From: an uncultured Eggerthellaceae bacterium
GTDB taxonomy: Bacteria; Actinomycetota; Coriobacteriia; Coriobacteriales; Eggerthellaceae
NCBI GenBank assembly: GCA_948829205.1
Contig: CAQLOA010000064.1
Location: 1-7,225, forward strand
Direction of reading: 5' to 3'
DNA: 7,225 nucleotides
This document shows positions 1-4,331 of this stretch, in pieces. The notes beneath the pieces are model-generated. The model was not told where the DNA came from and searched no databases. It worked only from the letters and a program-made list of their open reading frames with translations. The position numbers were made by a program, and so were the translations under genes. The first letter of the stretch is position 1; the number at the start of each line of letters is the position of its first letter.

Positions 1-1
1 G

Positions 2-1618
2 TCCAACTCGGACGGCCTTTATGGGCATTGGGTCGTGGACGTTATGAAGCGTGGCGCGAAACTGATCGTGATCGACCCGCGCCTGACCTGGCTGGGTGCC
101 AAGTCCGAGCAGTTCCTGCAGGTAAGGCCTGGAACCGACGCCGCTCTCGCGCTGGGCATGATCAACTTCATCATCGAGGAAGACCTCTACGATCACGAGT
201 TCGTCGACCTGTGGTGCTACGGCTTCGAAGAGCTTGCCGAGCGCGCCAAGGAATATCCGCTCGACTACGTGGAGGAAGTCACTTGGATTCCACGCGACAA
301 GATCGAGCGTGCTGCGCGCAGCATCGCCAAGGCCAAGAACGCCATCCTGCAGTGGGGCGTCGCCATCGACCAGACGAAGGAGACCATTCCCACCGCGCAG
401 GCGCTGCTTTCGCTGTTCGAGATCACGGGCCACATGGACAAGCCGGGTGCTATGGTGCCGCCGCCCTCCATCCTTTACTACGCAGGCGGCTGGGGCGAGG
501 AATTCCTTTCTCCCGAACAGAAGGCCAAGCTTATCGGCCTGAAGGACTATCCGCTCATCCAGATGGGATTCCAGGAGGCTGTCACCGACGAGTACATCAA
601 GACCTTGGAAACGGGCGAGCCGTACAAGTTCCGCGCTGCCTGGATGCAGACCACTAACCCCTTGGTGTGCACCGGCGTAGACCCGAAGCGTTCGCTGGAA
701 GCACAGAACAACCTGGAATTCATCGTGTACGTCGACCTGTTTATGACGCCGACAGCCATGGCGCTGGCCGACATCTTCCTGCCTGCCTGCACCTATCCCG
801 AGCGCGATGGCATACGCATTGGCGACGGGATGCAGCGCGGCGAGACCATCAACAAGGTCATCGAGCCGCTGGGCGAGAGCAAGTCGGACATGGAGATCTG
901 CCTGGAGGTGGGCAAGCGCATCGCCCCCGAGGCGTGGCCGTGGGAGACGGTGGAGGACATGTTCTCCAGCATTCTCGAGGAGACGGGTTACGACTTCGAG
1001 GAAATGCAGAAGATAGCACCGGCCTACATGCCGTTCGAATACCACCAGCACGAAAAGGGCCTGCTCCGCAGCGACGGCCAGGTCGGTTTCGGAACTCCCA
1101 CGGGCCGCATCGAGCTGTGGTCGAACTTCTACAACACGTGCGACCTCGACCCGCTGCCCTACTTCGAGGAGCCCTCGCCAGGGCCTGTGTCCACGCCCGA
1201 GCTTCTGGACGAGTACCCGCTGGTGTTGACGACCGGCGCGCGTATCTGGTCGATGTTCCACTCCGAGCACAGGCAGATCCCGCACTTGCGAGCGCTGCAT
1301 CCCGACCCCATCATCCAAGTGAACCCGAAGACATGCCGAGATTACGGAGTCAAGCATGGCGACTGGGTATGGGTCGAAAACCAGCGTGGCCGCTGCAAGC
1401 GCCGCATCGTTGAGACGCCCGTGGTGGAGGAGCGCGTGTGCGCCACCGACCACGCTTGGTGGCTTCCCGAGGCGCCGGCAGAGCTCGACGAAGGCCTGTA
1501 CGGCATGTGGGACTTGGACGTCGGGAACCTCATAGAATACAAGTGCGGCAAATCGGGCTTCGGCGCCAACTACAAGACGCTGCTTTGCAAGATCTACAAG
1601 GTAGAGGAAGGGGAATAG
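2..1618 (+). CDS. Molybdopterin oxidoreductase catalytic subunit, DMSO reductase superfamily (5' partial)
   Basis: The reading frame is open from the left edge to TAG at 1616-1618, giving 538 visible residues; family members are usually about 700-850. It is a molybdenum bis-MGD enzyme that would reduce (or dehydroxylate) a small substrate. Seen: the dinucleotide-binding motif KRGAKLIVIDPR (about 44-79), then PGTDAALALGMINFI, the TNPLV segment (about 655-670), the stretch VDLFMTPTAMALADIFLPA with an acidic E-R-D-G following (about 730-810), GRIELWS (about 1102-1122), LTTGAR (about 1228-1245), SMFHSEHRQIPHLR (about 1252-1293), and a C-terminal molybdopterin-binding domain with HGDWVWVENQRG and WWLPE. 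The N-terminal part that would show a Tat signal, a [4Fe-4S] motif and the Mo ligand is outside the window, so location and subclass are open. It is followed after 2 bases by an Fe-S subunit and then by an MFS transporter. Inference: an Eggerthellaceae-type reductase of the broad group containing catechol dehydroxylases; thiosulfate/polysulfide reductase-like enzymes are an alternative. The family is secure, the substrate is not. Confidence 0.93.
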   Translation, partial: SNSDGLYGHWVVDVMKRGAKLIVIDPRLTWLGAKSEQFLQVRPGTDAALALGMINFIIEEDLYDHEFVDLWCYGFEELAERAKEYPLDYVEEVTWIPRDKIERAARSIAKAKNAILQWGVAIDQTKETIPTAQALLSLFEITGHMDKPGAMVPPPSILYYAGGWGEEFLSPEQKAKLIGLKDYPLIQMGFQEAVTDEYIKTLETGEPYKFRAAWMQTTNPLVCTGVDPKRSLEAQNNLEFIVYVDLFMTPTAMALADIFLPACTYPERDGIRIGDGMQRGETINKVIEPLGESKSDMEICLEVGKRIAPEAWPWETVEDMFSSILEETGYDFEEMQKIAPAYMPFEYHQHEKGLLRSDGQVGFGTPTGRIELWSNFYNTCDLDPLPYFEEPSPGPVSTPELLDEYPLVLTTGARIWSMFHSEHRQIPHLRALHPDPIIQVNPKTCRDYGVKHGDWVWVENQRGRCKRRIVETPVVEERVCATDHAWWLPEAPAELDEGLYGMWDLDVGNLIEYKCGKSGFGANYKTLLCKIYKVEEGE

Positions 1619-1620
1619 CC

Positions 1621-1956
1621 GTGGCTGAATACGGATTGCTTATTGACTACGATTGGTGCACGGGGTGCCATACTTGCGAGGTGGCATGCCAGATGGAGCA
1701 TTCCCTTCCGACTGACCAGTGGGGAATCAAGCTGACGGAAGTCGGTCCCTGGGAATACGCTCCCGAGAAGTGGCAGTATACGTACATGCCTGCACCGACC
1801 GACCAGTGCGACTTGTGTGCAAAGCGCACGGCCCAGGGTAAGCTTCCGACATGCGTGCACCATTGCCAGGCGCAATGCATAGAGTACGGACCCATAGACG
1901 AGCTCGTCGAGAAGCTGAAGGGCAAGACCAAGCAGACTCTTTACAGCCTCAAGTGA
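1621..1956 (+). CDS. Small two-cluster 4Fe-4S electron-transfer subunit of the molybdoenzyme
   Basis: This 111-residue ferredoxin-like protein would pass electrons to the catalytic subunit encoded just upstream. The start is GTG at 1621, supported by a purine-rich Shine-Dalgarno GAGGAAGGGG (1604-1613) seven bases upstream and by the N-terminus AEYGLLIDYDWC, typical of DmsB-like proteins. Cysteines: C13, C16, C19, C23 form the classical CX2CX2CX3C; C63, C66, C78, C82 form CX2CX11CX3C; C86 is a ninth. Eight are enough for two [4Fe-4S] clusters in the usual crossed arrangement. DmsB/PhsB-type subunits are about 180-220 residues with four clusters, so this is roughly half that size. The proline that normally follows the last cluster cysteine is replaced by Gln (CVHHCQAQC). 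No signal peptide or membrane helix is visible, so with its partner it is either cytoplasmic or exported piggyback on a partner Tat signal that cannot be seen here. The 2-base gap from the upstream gene indicates translational coupling. Confidence 0.92.
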   Translation: MAEYGLLIDYDWCTGCHTCEVACQMEHSLPTDQWGIKLTEVGPWEYAPEKWQYTYMPAPTDQCDLCAKRTAQGKLPTCVHHCQAQCIEYGPIDELVEKLKGKTKQTLYSLK

Positions 1957-1970
1957 GAGAGGGCGCGAAC

Positions 1971-3209
1971 ATGAGCAAAGTCAAGAAAATAATGCCGTGG
2001 GTGCCGGTTTGGGCGATCATCATCGCCAGCATCCTGGTGAGCTTCGAGTACGGCAAGGTGCCTCCGGCCGCGCCTAGCATGATGGAGGTGCTGGGAATCT
2101 CGTACACCACGCAGGGCCTGTTGATGACGATGTTCTCCATCGCCGCCGTGGTGATGGGGCTTGTGGGAGGCACGCTGATCGACCGGTTGGGCGCACGCAA
2201 GGTGGTAAGCGTCGCGCTTGCGCTGACTATTGTGGGCAACGTGGTCGGGCTGTTTTGGACGAGCGACGCGGGGCTGCTTGTCACGCGCGTGCTGGAGGGC
2301 TTGGGCTACGGCGCCACGATGACTGCCGGACCGGGCGTGATCGCTGCATGGTACGAGCCCAAGAAGCGCGGCCTGGCGAACGGCGTGTGGGGCGCCAACG
2401 TGGGCGTGGGCATGATGATCTGCACGATGTCGGCCACTCCCATCATGGAGTCCAGCGACTGGTCGGGCATGTGGATCTTCGGCCTGGTGGGTGCGATTCT
2501 GGCATTCCTGCTGGTGGCCATCTTCGTATGCATGCCGCCTGACGGCGAGCGCAAGGACGCGATGGACATGCCGCCGGCCACCGATGCCGACAAGAGCCAC
2601 GGCGTGCTGTGGGGCTATTTGGCGCCGCTGCCGGTGCTGGCCGCTGTGATGTTCTTCCTGGTGGGCGGTGCGACCGATGCGTTCAACGCGTTCACCATCA
2701 CGTACCTGAACCTGGAGCTGGGCGAGGCCGAGAGCATGGCGAACATGACGGCCACCATCGCTTCGTTCGGCCTGCTGGTGGGCGCGGTCATCATGGGCTT
2801 CCTGTTTGCGAAGGTGCGCGACAAGGGCATGGTACTGCTGGTCAACATCGTGCTGTGCGCGGTTGCTTTGTTCGCGTGGTTCAATCTCGACCTGTCGCCC
2901 GAGATGATGTGCGTGGTCGGGTTCTTCGTGGGCTGCTTCCTGGGCGCTGCGCCGACTGCGTTCTTTGCGGTGGCTCCCATGGCGGCGCGCTCGCCGGGAA
3001 CCATCGGTGCTGCCACCGGTATGGTGGTGCTGGGGCAGAACGCGGGCACGCTGCTGATCCCGACGGTGGTCGGCATGATCTTGGACGCCGCTGGCTACAG
3101 CGCGGCTGCCATGTTCATGGGCGGAATAAGCGTGGTTGCCGCCCTGATATGCATAGCATTCCGCATGCTGTACAAGAAGCACGTTTCGGCCAATCCGGCA
3201 TCTGAGTAG
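1971..3209 (+). CDS. Major facilitator superfamily transporter, 12 TM
   Basis: This is a 412-residue inner-membrane secondary transporter. ATG at 1971 is chosen over an in-frame start at 1851 because 1851 lies deep inside the Fe-S gene and yields an Arg-rich, non-membrane leader, whereas 1971 has GAGAGAGGG (1955-1963) seven bases upstream and gives MSKVKKIMPWVPVW, a short basic tail leading into helix 1. About twelve hydrophobic segments are visible, six on each side of a charged central loop (about residues 188-213, PPDGERKDAMDMPP). The MFS loop 2-3 signature GGTLIDRLGARK is at 66-77, with a weaker counterpart FAKVRDKG at 279-286 between helices 8 and 9. Helix 1 carries a conserved-looking SFEYGKVPPAAP with a buried Glu (E26). 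The length is normal for the superfamily. It is third in an operon with a molybdoenzyme, so it probably imports that enzyme's substrate or exports the product; it resembles the cyanate/oxalate-formate type MFS proteins found beside such enzymes in Eggerthellaceae. The transported compound is unknown. Confidence 0.93.
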   Translation: MSKVKKIMPWVPVWAIIIASILVSFEYGKVPPAAPSMMEVLGISYTTQGLLMTMFSIAAVVMGLVGGTLIDRLGARKVVSVALALTIVGNVVGLFWTSDAGLLVTRVLEGLGYGATMTAGPGVIAAWYEPKKRGLANGVWGANVGVGMMICTMSATPIMESSDWSGMWIFGLVGAILAFLLVAIFVCMPPDGERKDAMDMPPATDADKSHGVLWGYLAPLPVLAAVMFFLVGGATDAFNAFTITYLNLELGEAESMANMTATIASFGLLVGAVIMGFLFAKVRDKGMVLLVNIVLCAVALFAWFNLDLSPEMMCVVGFFVGCFLGAAPTAFFAVAPMAARSPGTIGAATGMVVLGQNAGTLLIPTVVGMILDAAGYSAAAMFMGGISVVAALICIAFRMLYKKHVSANPASE

Positions 3210-3323
3210 GCGAGGCCGCGAAGCCTGTGGCTGGAAAGCAGAGTGGCTAACGAGACCAACGAAGTGCATGTCTGACATGTGCTAGCTACCGGTCGCAGGC
3301 GTCTCGCTTGGCTTCGAACCGCG

Positions 3324-3360
3324 AAAACCGTGGGATGTTTTTCCCCACGGTTTTCTTGTT
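3324..3360 (+). terminator. Intrinsic terminator of the molybdoenzyme operon
   Basis: An 11-bp perfect stem, AAAACCGTGGG (3324-3334) with CCCACGGTTTT (3344-3354), closes a 9-base loop and runs into the T-rich tail TTTTCTTGTT. It lies 115 bases after the transporter stop codon. The A-run on the left arm mirrors the T-run, so it could also stop transcription from the other strand, though no gene points toward it in this window. Confidence 0.88.
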
Positions 3361-3417
3361 CTGCGGAATCGCTCGACTGCCCGTGCCGGCCGCCAATGTT
3401 TGCAGGCGTGTCAGACT

Positions 3418-3440
3418 GTGTCGGGGAGCCCGTGTCGGGG
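3418..3440. repeat. 9-base direct repeat GTGTCGGGG
   Basis: GTGTCGGGG occurs at 3418-3426 and again at 3432-3440, a 14-base period. It lies about 100 bases upstream of the small Cys-rich gene. It may be chance in GC-rich DNA or a protein-binding site; nothing else supports a role. Confidence 0.3.
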
Positions 3441-3481
3441 GACGTTCGCTTTTGACGCGCTTCCGGTGCTCGTTTGGGTTG

Positions 3482-3518
3482 CCGTCCATGACGGAGGGTG
3501 TGACATTGCCTCCATAAT
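3482..3518 (+). promoter_or_regulatory. Weak promoter with overlapping operator-like dyad for the Cys-rich gene
   Basis: ATGACG (3488-3493) and CATAAT (3513-3518) are a passable -35/-10 pair with a 19-base spacer, ending 27 bases before the proposed start codon. The -35 element is overlapped by a perfect dyad, CCGTC-CAT-GACGG (3482-3494), as would suit a repressor or activator site. The spacer is longer than ideal and the -35 matches only four of six consensus bases, so this is tentative. Confidence 0.35.
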
Positions 3519-3532
3519 GGTCTCGCTTTGAA

Positions 3533-3541
3533 AAGGAGGGG
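3533..3541 (+). promoter_or_regulatory. Ribosome-binding site that decides the start of the Cys-rich gene
   Basis: AAGGAGGGG at 3533-3541 is a near-perfect Shine-Dalgarno. It lies downstream of the in-frame TTG at 3528, so that codon cannot be the start; it sits at proper distance (six bases after AGGAGG) from the in-frame TTG at 3546. Confidence 0.75.
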
Positions 3542-3545
3542 CGCT

Positions 3546-3743
3546 TTGTGCTACCCGTGTAAATGCTGCGGCAAGTGCAAGCCCAAGATTGCTATGGGGC
3601 TGTGTCCAATATGTCGCATGCAGAACGACAAAGATGCTCGCGTCTGCGAGGAATGCGGCTTCCGATTCCCGCCCAAGCCGGGAGCCCCTGGCGGAATCGT
3701 GGAAAGCAAGCCGCCGATAGGCATGCGCGTGCGTGCTAGATGA
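3546..3743 (+). CDS. Small Cys-rich zinc-ribbon-like protein, function unknown
   Basis: I do not recognise this gene as a named family. It encodes 65 residues from TTG 3546, behind a very strong Shine-Dalgarno; the longer version from TTG 3528 would translate the Shine-Dalgarno itself as KRRG. Nine cysteines fall in two groups. The N-terminal cluster CYPCKCCGKC (C2, C5, C7, C8, C11) is unusually dense. The second group, C20-X2-C23-X10-C34-X2-C37 (CPIC...CEEC), is a canonical zinc-ribbon spacing. A Pro/Gly-rich, basic tail follows (GFRFPPKPGAPGG...MRVRAR). There is no signal peptide or membrane segment, so it is probably a cytoplasmic metal-binding (Zn or Fe) protein, perhaps a nucleic-acid or protein adaptor. 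It stands alone between two terminators or spacers and is not part of the molybdoenzyme operon. Ordered Cys pairs, a strong Shine-Dalgarno and a clean stop make a real gene likely; function would be a guess. Confidence 0.78.
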   Translation: MCYPCKCCGKCKPKIAMGLCPICRMQNDKDARVCEECGFRFPPKPGAPGGIVESKPPIGMRVRAR

Positions 3744-3768
3744 CGGGCATCTTGGCCCCTGCCGTTTT
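3743..3768 (+). terminator. Possible weak terminator after the Cys-rich gene
   Basis: ACGG-(G)-CA (3743-3749) can pair with TGCCGT (3760-3765) around a 10-base loop, followed by a short T run (3765-3768). The stem is only six pairs with a bulge and the T tract is four bases, so termination here would be inefficient. Its position directly after the stop codon is the main argument for it. Confidence 0.35.
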
Positions 3769-3839
3769 GACAACATGATGCAGGCTTGAATACAGCCATC
3801 GGTCGGTGCAGGAGTGCAACTTGTTCATTTCTGGCGCTC

Positions 3840-3886
3840 GTGCACGAAAACTAGTGGATTTTGGCAAAAAATCGCCCGTTTCAGTC
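3840..3886 (+). repeat. Left 47-base arm of the inverted-repeat element
   Basis: It begins GTGCACGAAA and ends CGTTTCAGTC. It differs from the reverse complement of the right arm at seven positions, five of them clustered at 3850-3856 and single ones at 3861 and 3876. It is a weaker internal hairpin than the right arm. Its GCAAAAAA (3864-3871) can also pair with TTTTTTGC at 3899-3906. Confidence 0.8.
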
Positions 3887-4021
3887 CACGCCTATGGTTT
3901 TTTTGCAGGGTTGAAAATAGGCAATTTCATGGTGTAGGCTCCTGAACTGGGCTTTCTTTGGGAGCTATGCAAGCCCTAGACTTTGGGCGCTCTCAAACGC
4001 GGCGGAAGTGATCGTCTTTTT

Positions 4022-4068
4022 GACTGAAACGAGCGATTTTTTGCCAGAATCGTCTTCGTTTCGTGCAC
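4022..4068 (-). repeat. Right 47-base arm of the inverted-repeat element
   Basis: It begins GACTGAAACGAGCGATT and ends TTTCGTGCAC, the inverse of the left arm. It is itself an imperfect palindrome: GAAACGA with TCGTTTC, and CGATT with AATCG further in, around a TTTTGCCAG loop. This is the architecture of a REP-like unit. Confidence 0.8.
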
Positions 4069-4091
4069 GCACGGCAAAAGTTATGCGCAAT

Positions 4092-4130
4092 CGGGGATGA
4101 ACGACCAGAAGCACATAGGCGTCGTCCCCG
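4092..4130. repeat. Bulged hairpin in the glgP upstream region
   Basis: CGGGGA (4092-4097) pairs with TCCCCG (4125-4130), and after a four-base bulge CGAC (4102-4105) pairs with GTCG (4121-4124), leaving a 15-base loop. No T tract follows, so it is not a terminator. Confidence 0.45.
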
Positions 4131-4166
4131 CATGGCTTGACTGCTTGACCGACTGGCCGCGCGTGT

Positions 4167-4210
4167 CACAGGCAGCGCTTCTCTGTCTCCCGTTGCGAGG
4201 CTTGCCTGTG
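4167..4210. repeat. Perfect 8-base inverted repeat upstream of the glgP promoter
   Basis: CACAGGCA (4167-4174) and TGCCTGTG (4203-4210) are exact reverse complements separated by 28 bases, ending 29 bases before the -35 element. It could be a split protein-binding site or a stem of an upstream transcript. Confidence 0.45.
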
Positions 4211-4239
4211 GTCTGGGCTGTGTGGTCTTGTTGTGCTTC

Positions 4240-4268
4240 TTGTACGCTTGTTCGCATGAAGATAGAAT
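4240..4268 (+). promoter_or_regulatory. glgP: Sigma70-type promoter for glgP
   Basis: TTGTAC (4240-4245) and TAGAAT (4263-4268) match the consensus at four and five of six bases, with an ideal 17-base spacer. Transcription would start near 4275, giving a leader of about 57 bases before ATG 4332. Confidence 0.72.
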
Positions 4269-4271
4269 GAT

Positions 4272-4286
4272 TCGAACTATCGAACT
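4272..4286. repeat. Tandem TCGAACT repeat at the predicted transcription start
   Basis: TCGAACT is present at 4272-4278 and 4280-4286, one spacer base apart, directly over the predicted transcription start of glgP. This position suits a regulator site but no regulator can be named. Confidence 0.35.
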
Positions 4287-4299
4287 CTCAGCTACCAAC

Positions 4300-4327
4300 G
4301 CCTTCGCGAGGCTCATGCGCCGAAGGC
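4300..4327 (+). promoter_or_regulatory. Leader hairpin covering the glgP Shine-Dalgarno
   Basis: GCCTTCG (4300-4306) and CGAAGGC (4321-4327) form a perfect 7-bp stem around 14 bases. The right arm contains GAAGG (4322-4326), the only Shine-Dalgarno-like sequence before ATG 4332, so folding would hide it. If translation starts at ATG 4362 instead, the stem would lie just upstream and matter less. Confidence 0.5.
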
Positions 4328-4331
4328 ACCC

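Larger units (their letters stand above)
3210..3545. other. Intergenic region between the molybdoenzyme operon and the small Cys-rich gene
   Basis: This stretch of about 336 bases has no credible gene. The first part (3210-3323) holds only a short dyad, CATGT-CTG-ACATG at 3267-3279. It is followed by the operon terminator. The second part (3361-3545) contains a 9-base direct repeat, an operator-like dyad, a weak promoter and the Shine-Dalgarno of the next gene. Short overlapping frames on both strands here run through the terminator stem and have no ribosome-binding site. Confidence 0.7.
3840..4068. repeat. 229-base inverted-repeat element (MITE- or BIME-like)
   Basis: Two 47-base arms in opposite orientation (3840-3886 and 4022-4068) flank a 135-base centre with no coding sequence. 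By direct comparison 40 of 47 positions match, with no gap, and both outer ends are GTGCAC. The element sits wholly in an intergenic AT-rich patch. No clear target-site duplication is seen outside the arms (left flank TGGCGCTC, right flank GCACGGCA). Length, non-coding centre and paired arms fit a miniature non-autonomous mobile element or a pair of REP-type repeats; a structured RNA is the third possibility. The repeat itself is certain; what it is remains inference. Confidence 0.75.
3744..4331. other. 588-base intergenic region with repeats and the glgP promoter
   Basis: No credible protein gene lies here. It is visibly richer in A+T than its surroundings, with runs of A or T around 3866-3871, 3898-3904 and 4037-4042. 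In order it holds a weak terminator, a 229-base inverted-repeat element (3840-4068), a hairpin (4092-4130), an 8-base inverted repeat (4167-4210), the glgP promoter (4240-4268), a tandem 7-base repeat and a leader hairpin. The 107-codon minus-strand frame (4316-3993) crosses most of these signals, lacks a Shine-Dalgarno and has an Arg/Ser-rich composition, so it is not annotated. Confidence 0.7.

Noticed and set aside
1851..1970. Upstream in-frame extension of the MFS gene into the Fe-S gene
   Set aside because: It would add 40 Arg-rich residues and overlap the Fe-S gene by over 100 bases; ATG 1971 has a good Shine-Dalgarno and a normal MFS N-terminus.
1941..3278. 445-codon open frame on the minus strand opposite the MFS gene
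   Set aside because: The product is rich in Arg, His and Gln with no recognisable domain, while the + strand frame gives a perfect 12-helix transporter with MFS signatures. It is an antisense shadow of GC-rich codons.
3230..3323. tRNA-like stretch with AGAGTGGCTAA and a TTCGAAC T-loop-like motif
   Set aside because: The two motifs recall class II tRNA D- and T-arms, but the T-stem does not pair (C opposite C), no acceptor stem closes and no anticodon arm forms.
3286..3517. Short frames on both strands around the operon terminator
   Set aside because: They translate the terminator stem and its T tract, have no ribosome-binding site and no family-like sequence.
3528..3545. Earlier TTG start of the Cys-rich gene
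   Set aside because: It lies upstream of the Shine-Dalgarno (3533-3541), which would then be translated, and no other ribosome-binding site precedes it.
3767..3796. Perfect TTGACA at 3767-3772 as a promoter running into the repeat element
   Set aside because: The best -10 at correct spacing (TACAGC, 18 bases) matches only three of six, and TTGAAT at 3786 is only 13 bases away. No gene follows. Kept only as a weak possibility.
3840..4068. CRISPR array or insertion sequence as explanation of the inverted repeats
   Set aside because: There are only two copies, in inverted not direct orientation, with no regular spacers, and the 135-base centre cannot encode a transposase.
3993..4316. 107-codon frame on the minus strand across the glgP upstream region
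   Set aside because: It crosses the right repeat arm, both hairpins and the glgP promoter, has no Shine-Dalgarno before its ATG, and is Arg/Ser-rich without a domain.
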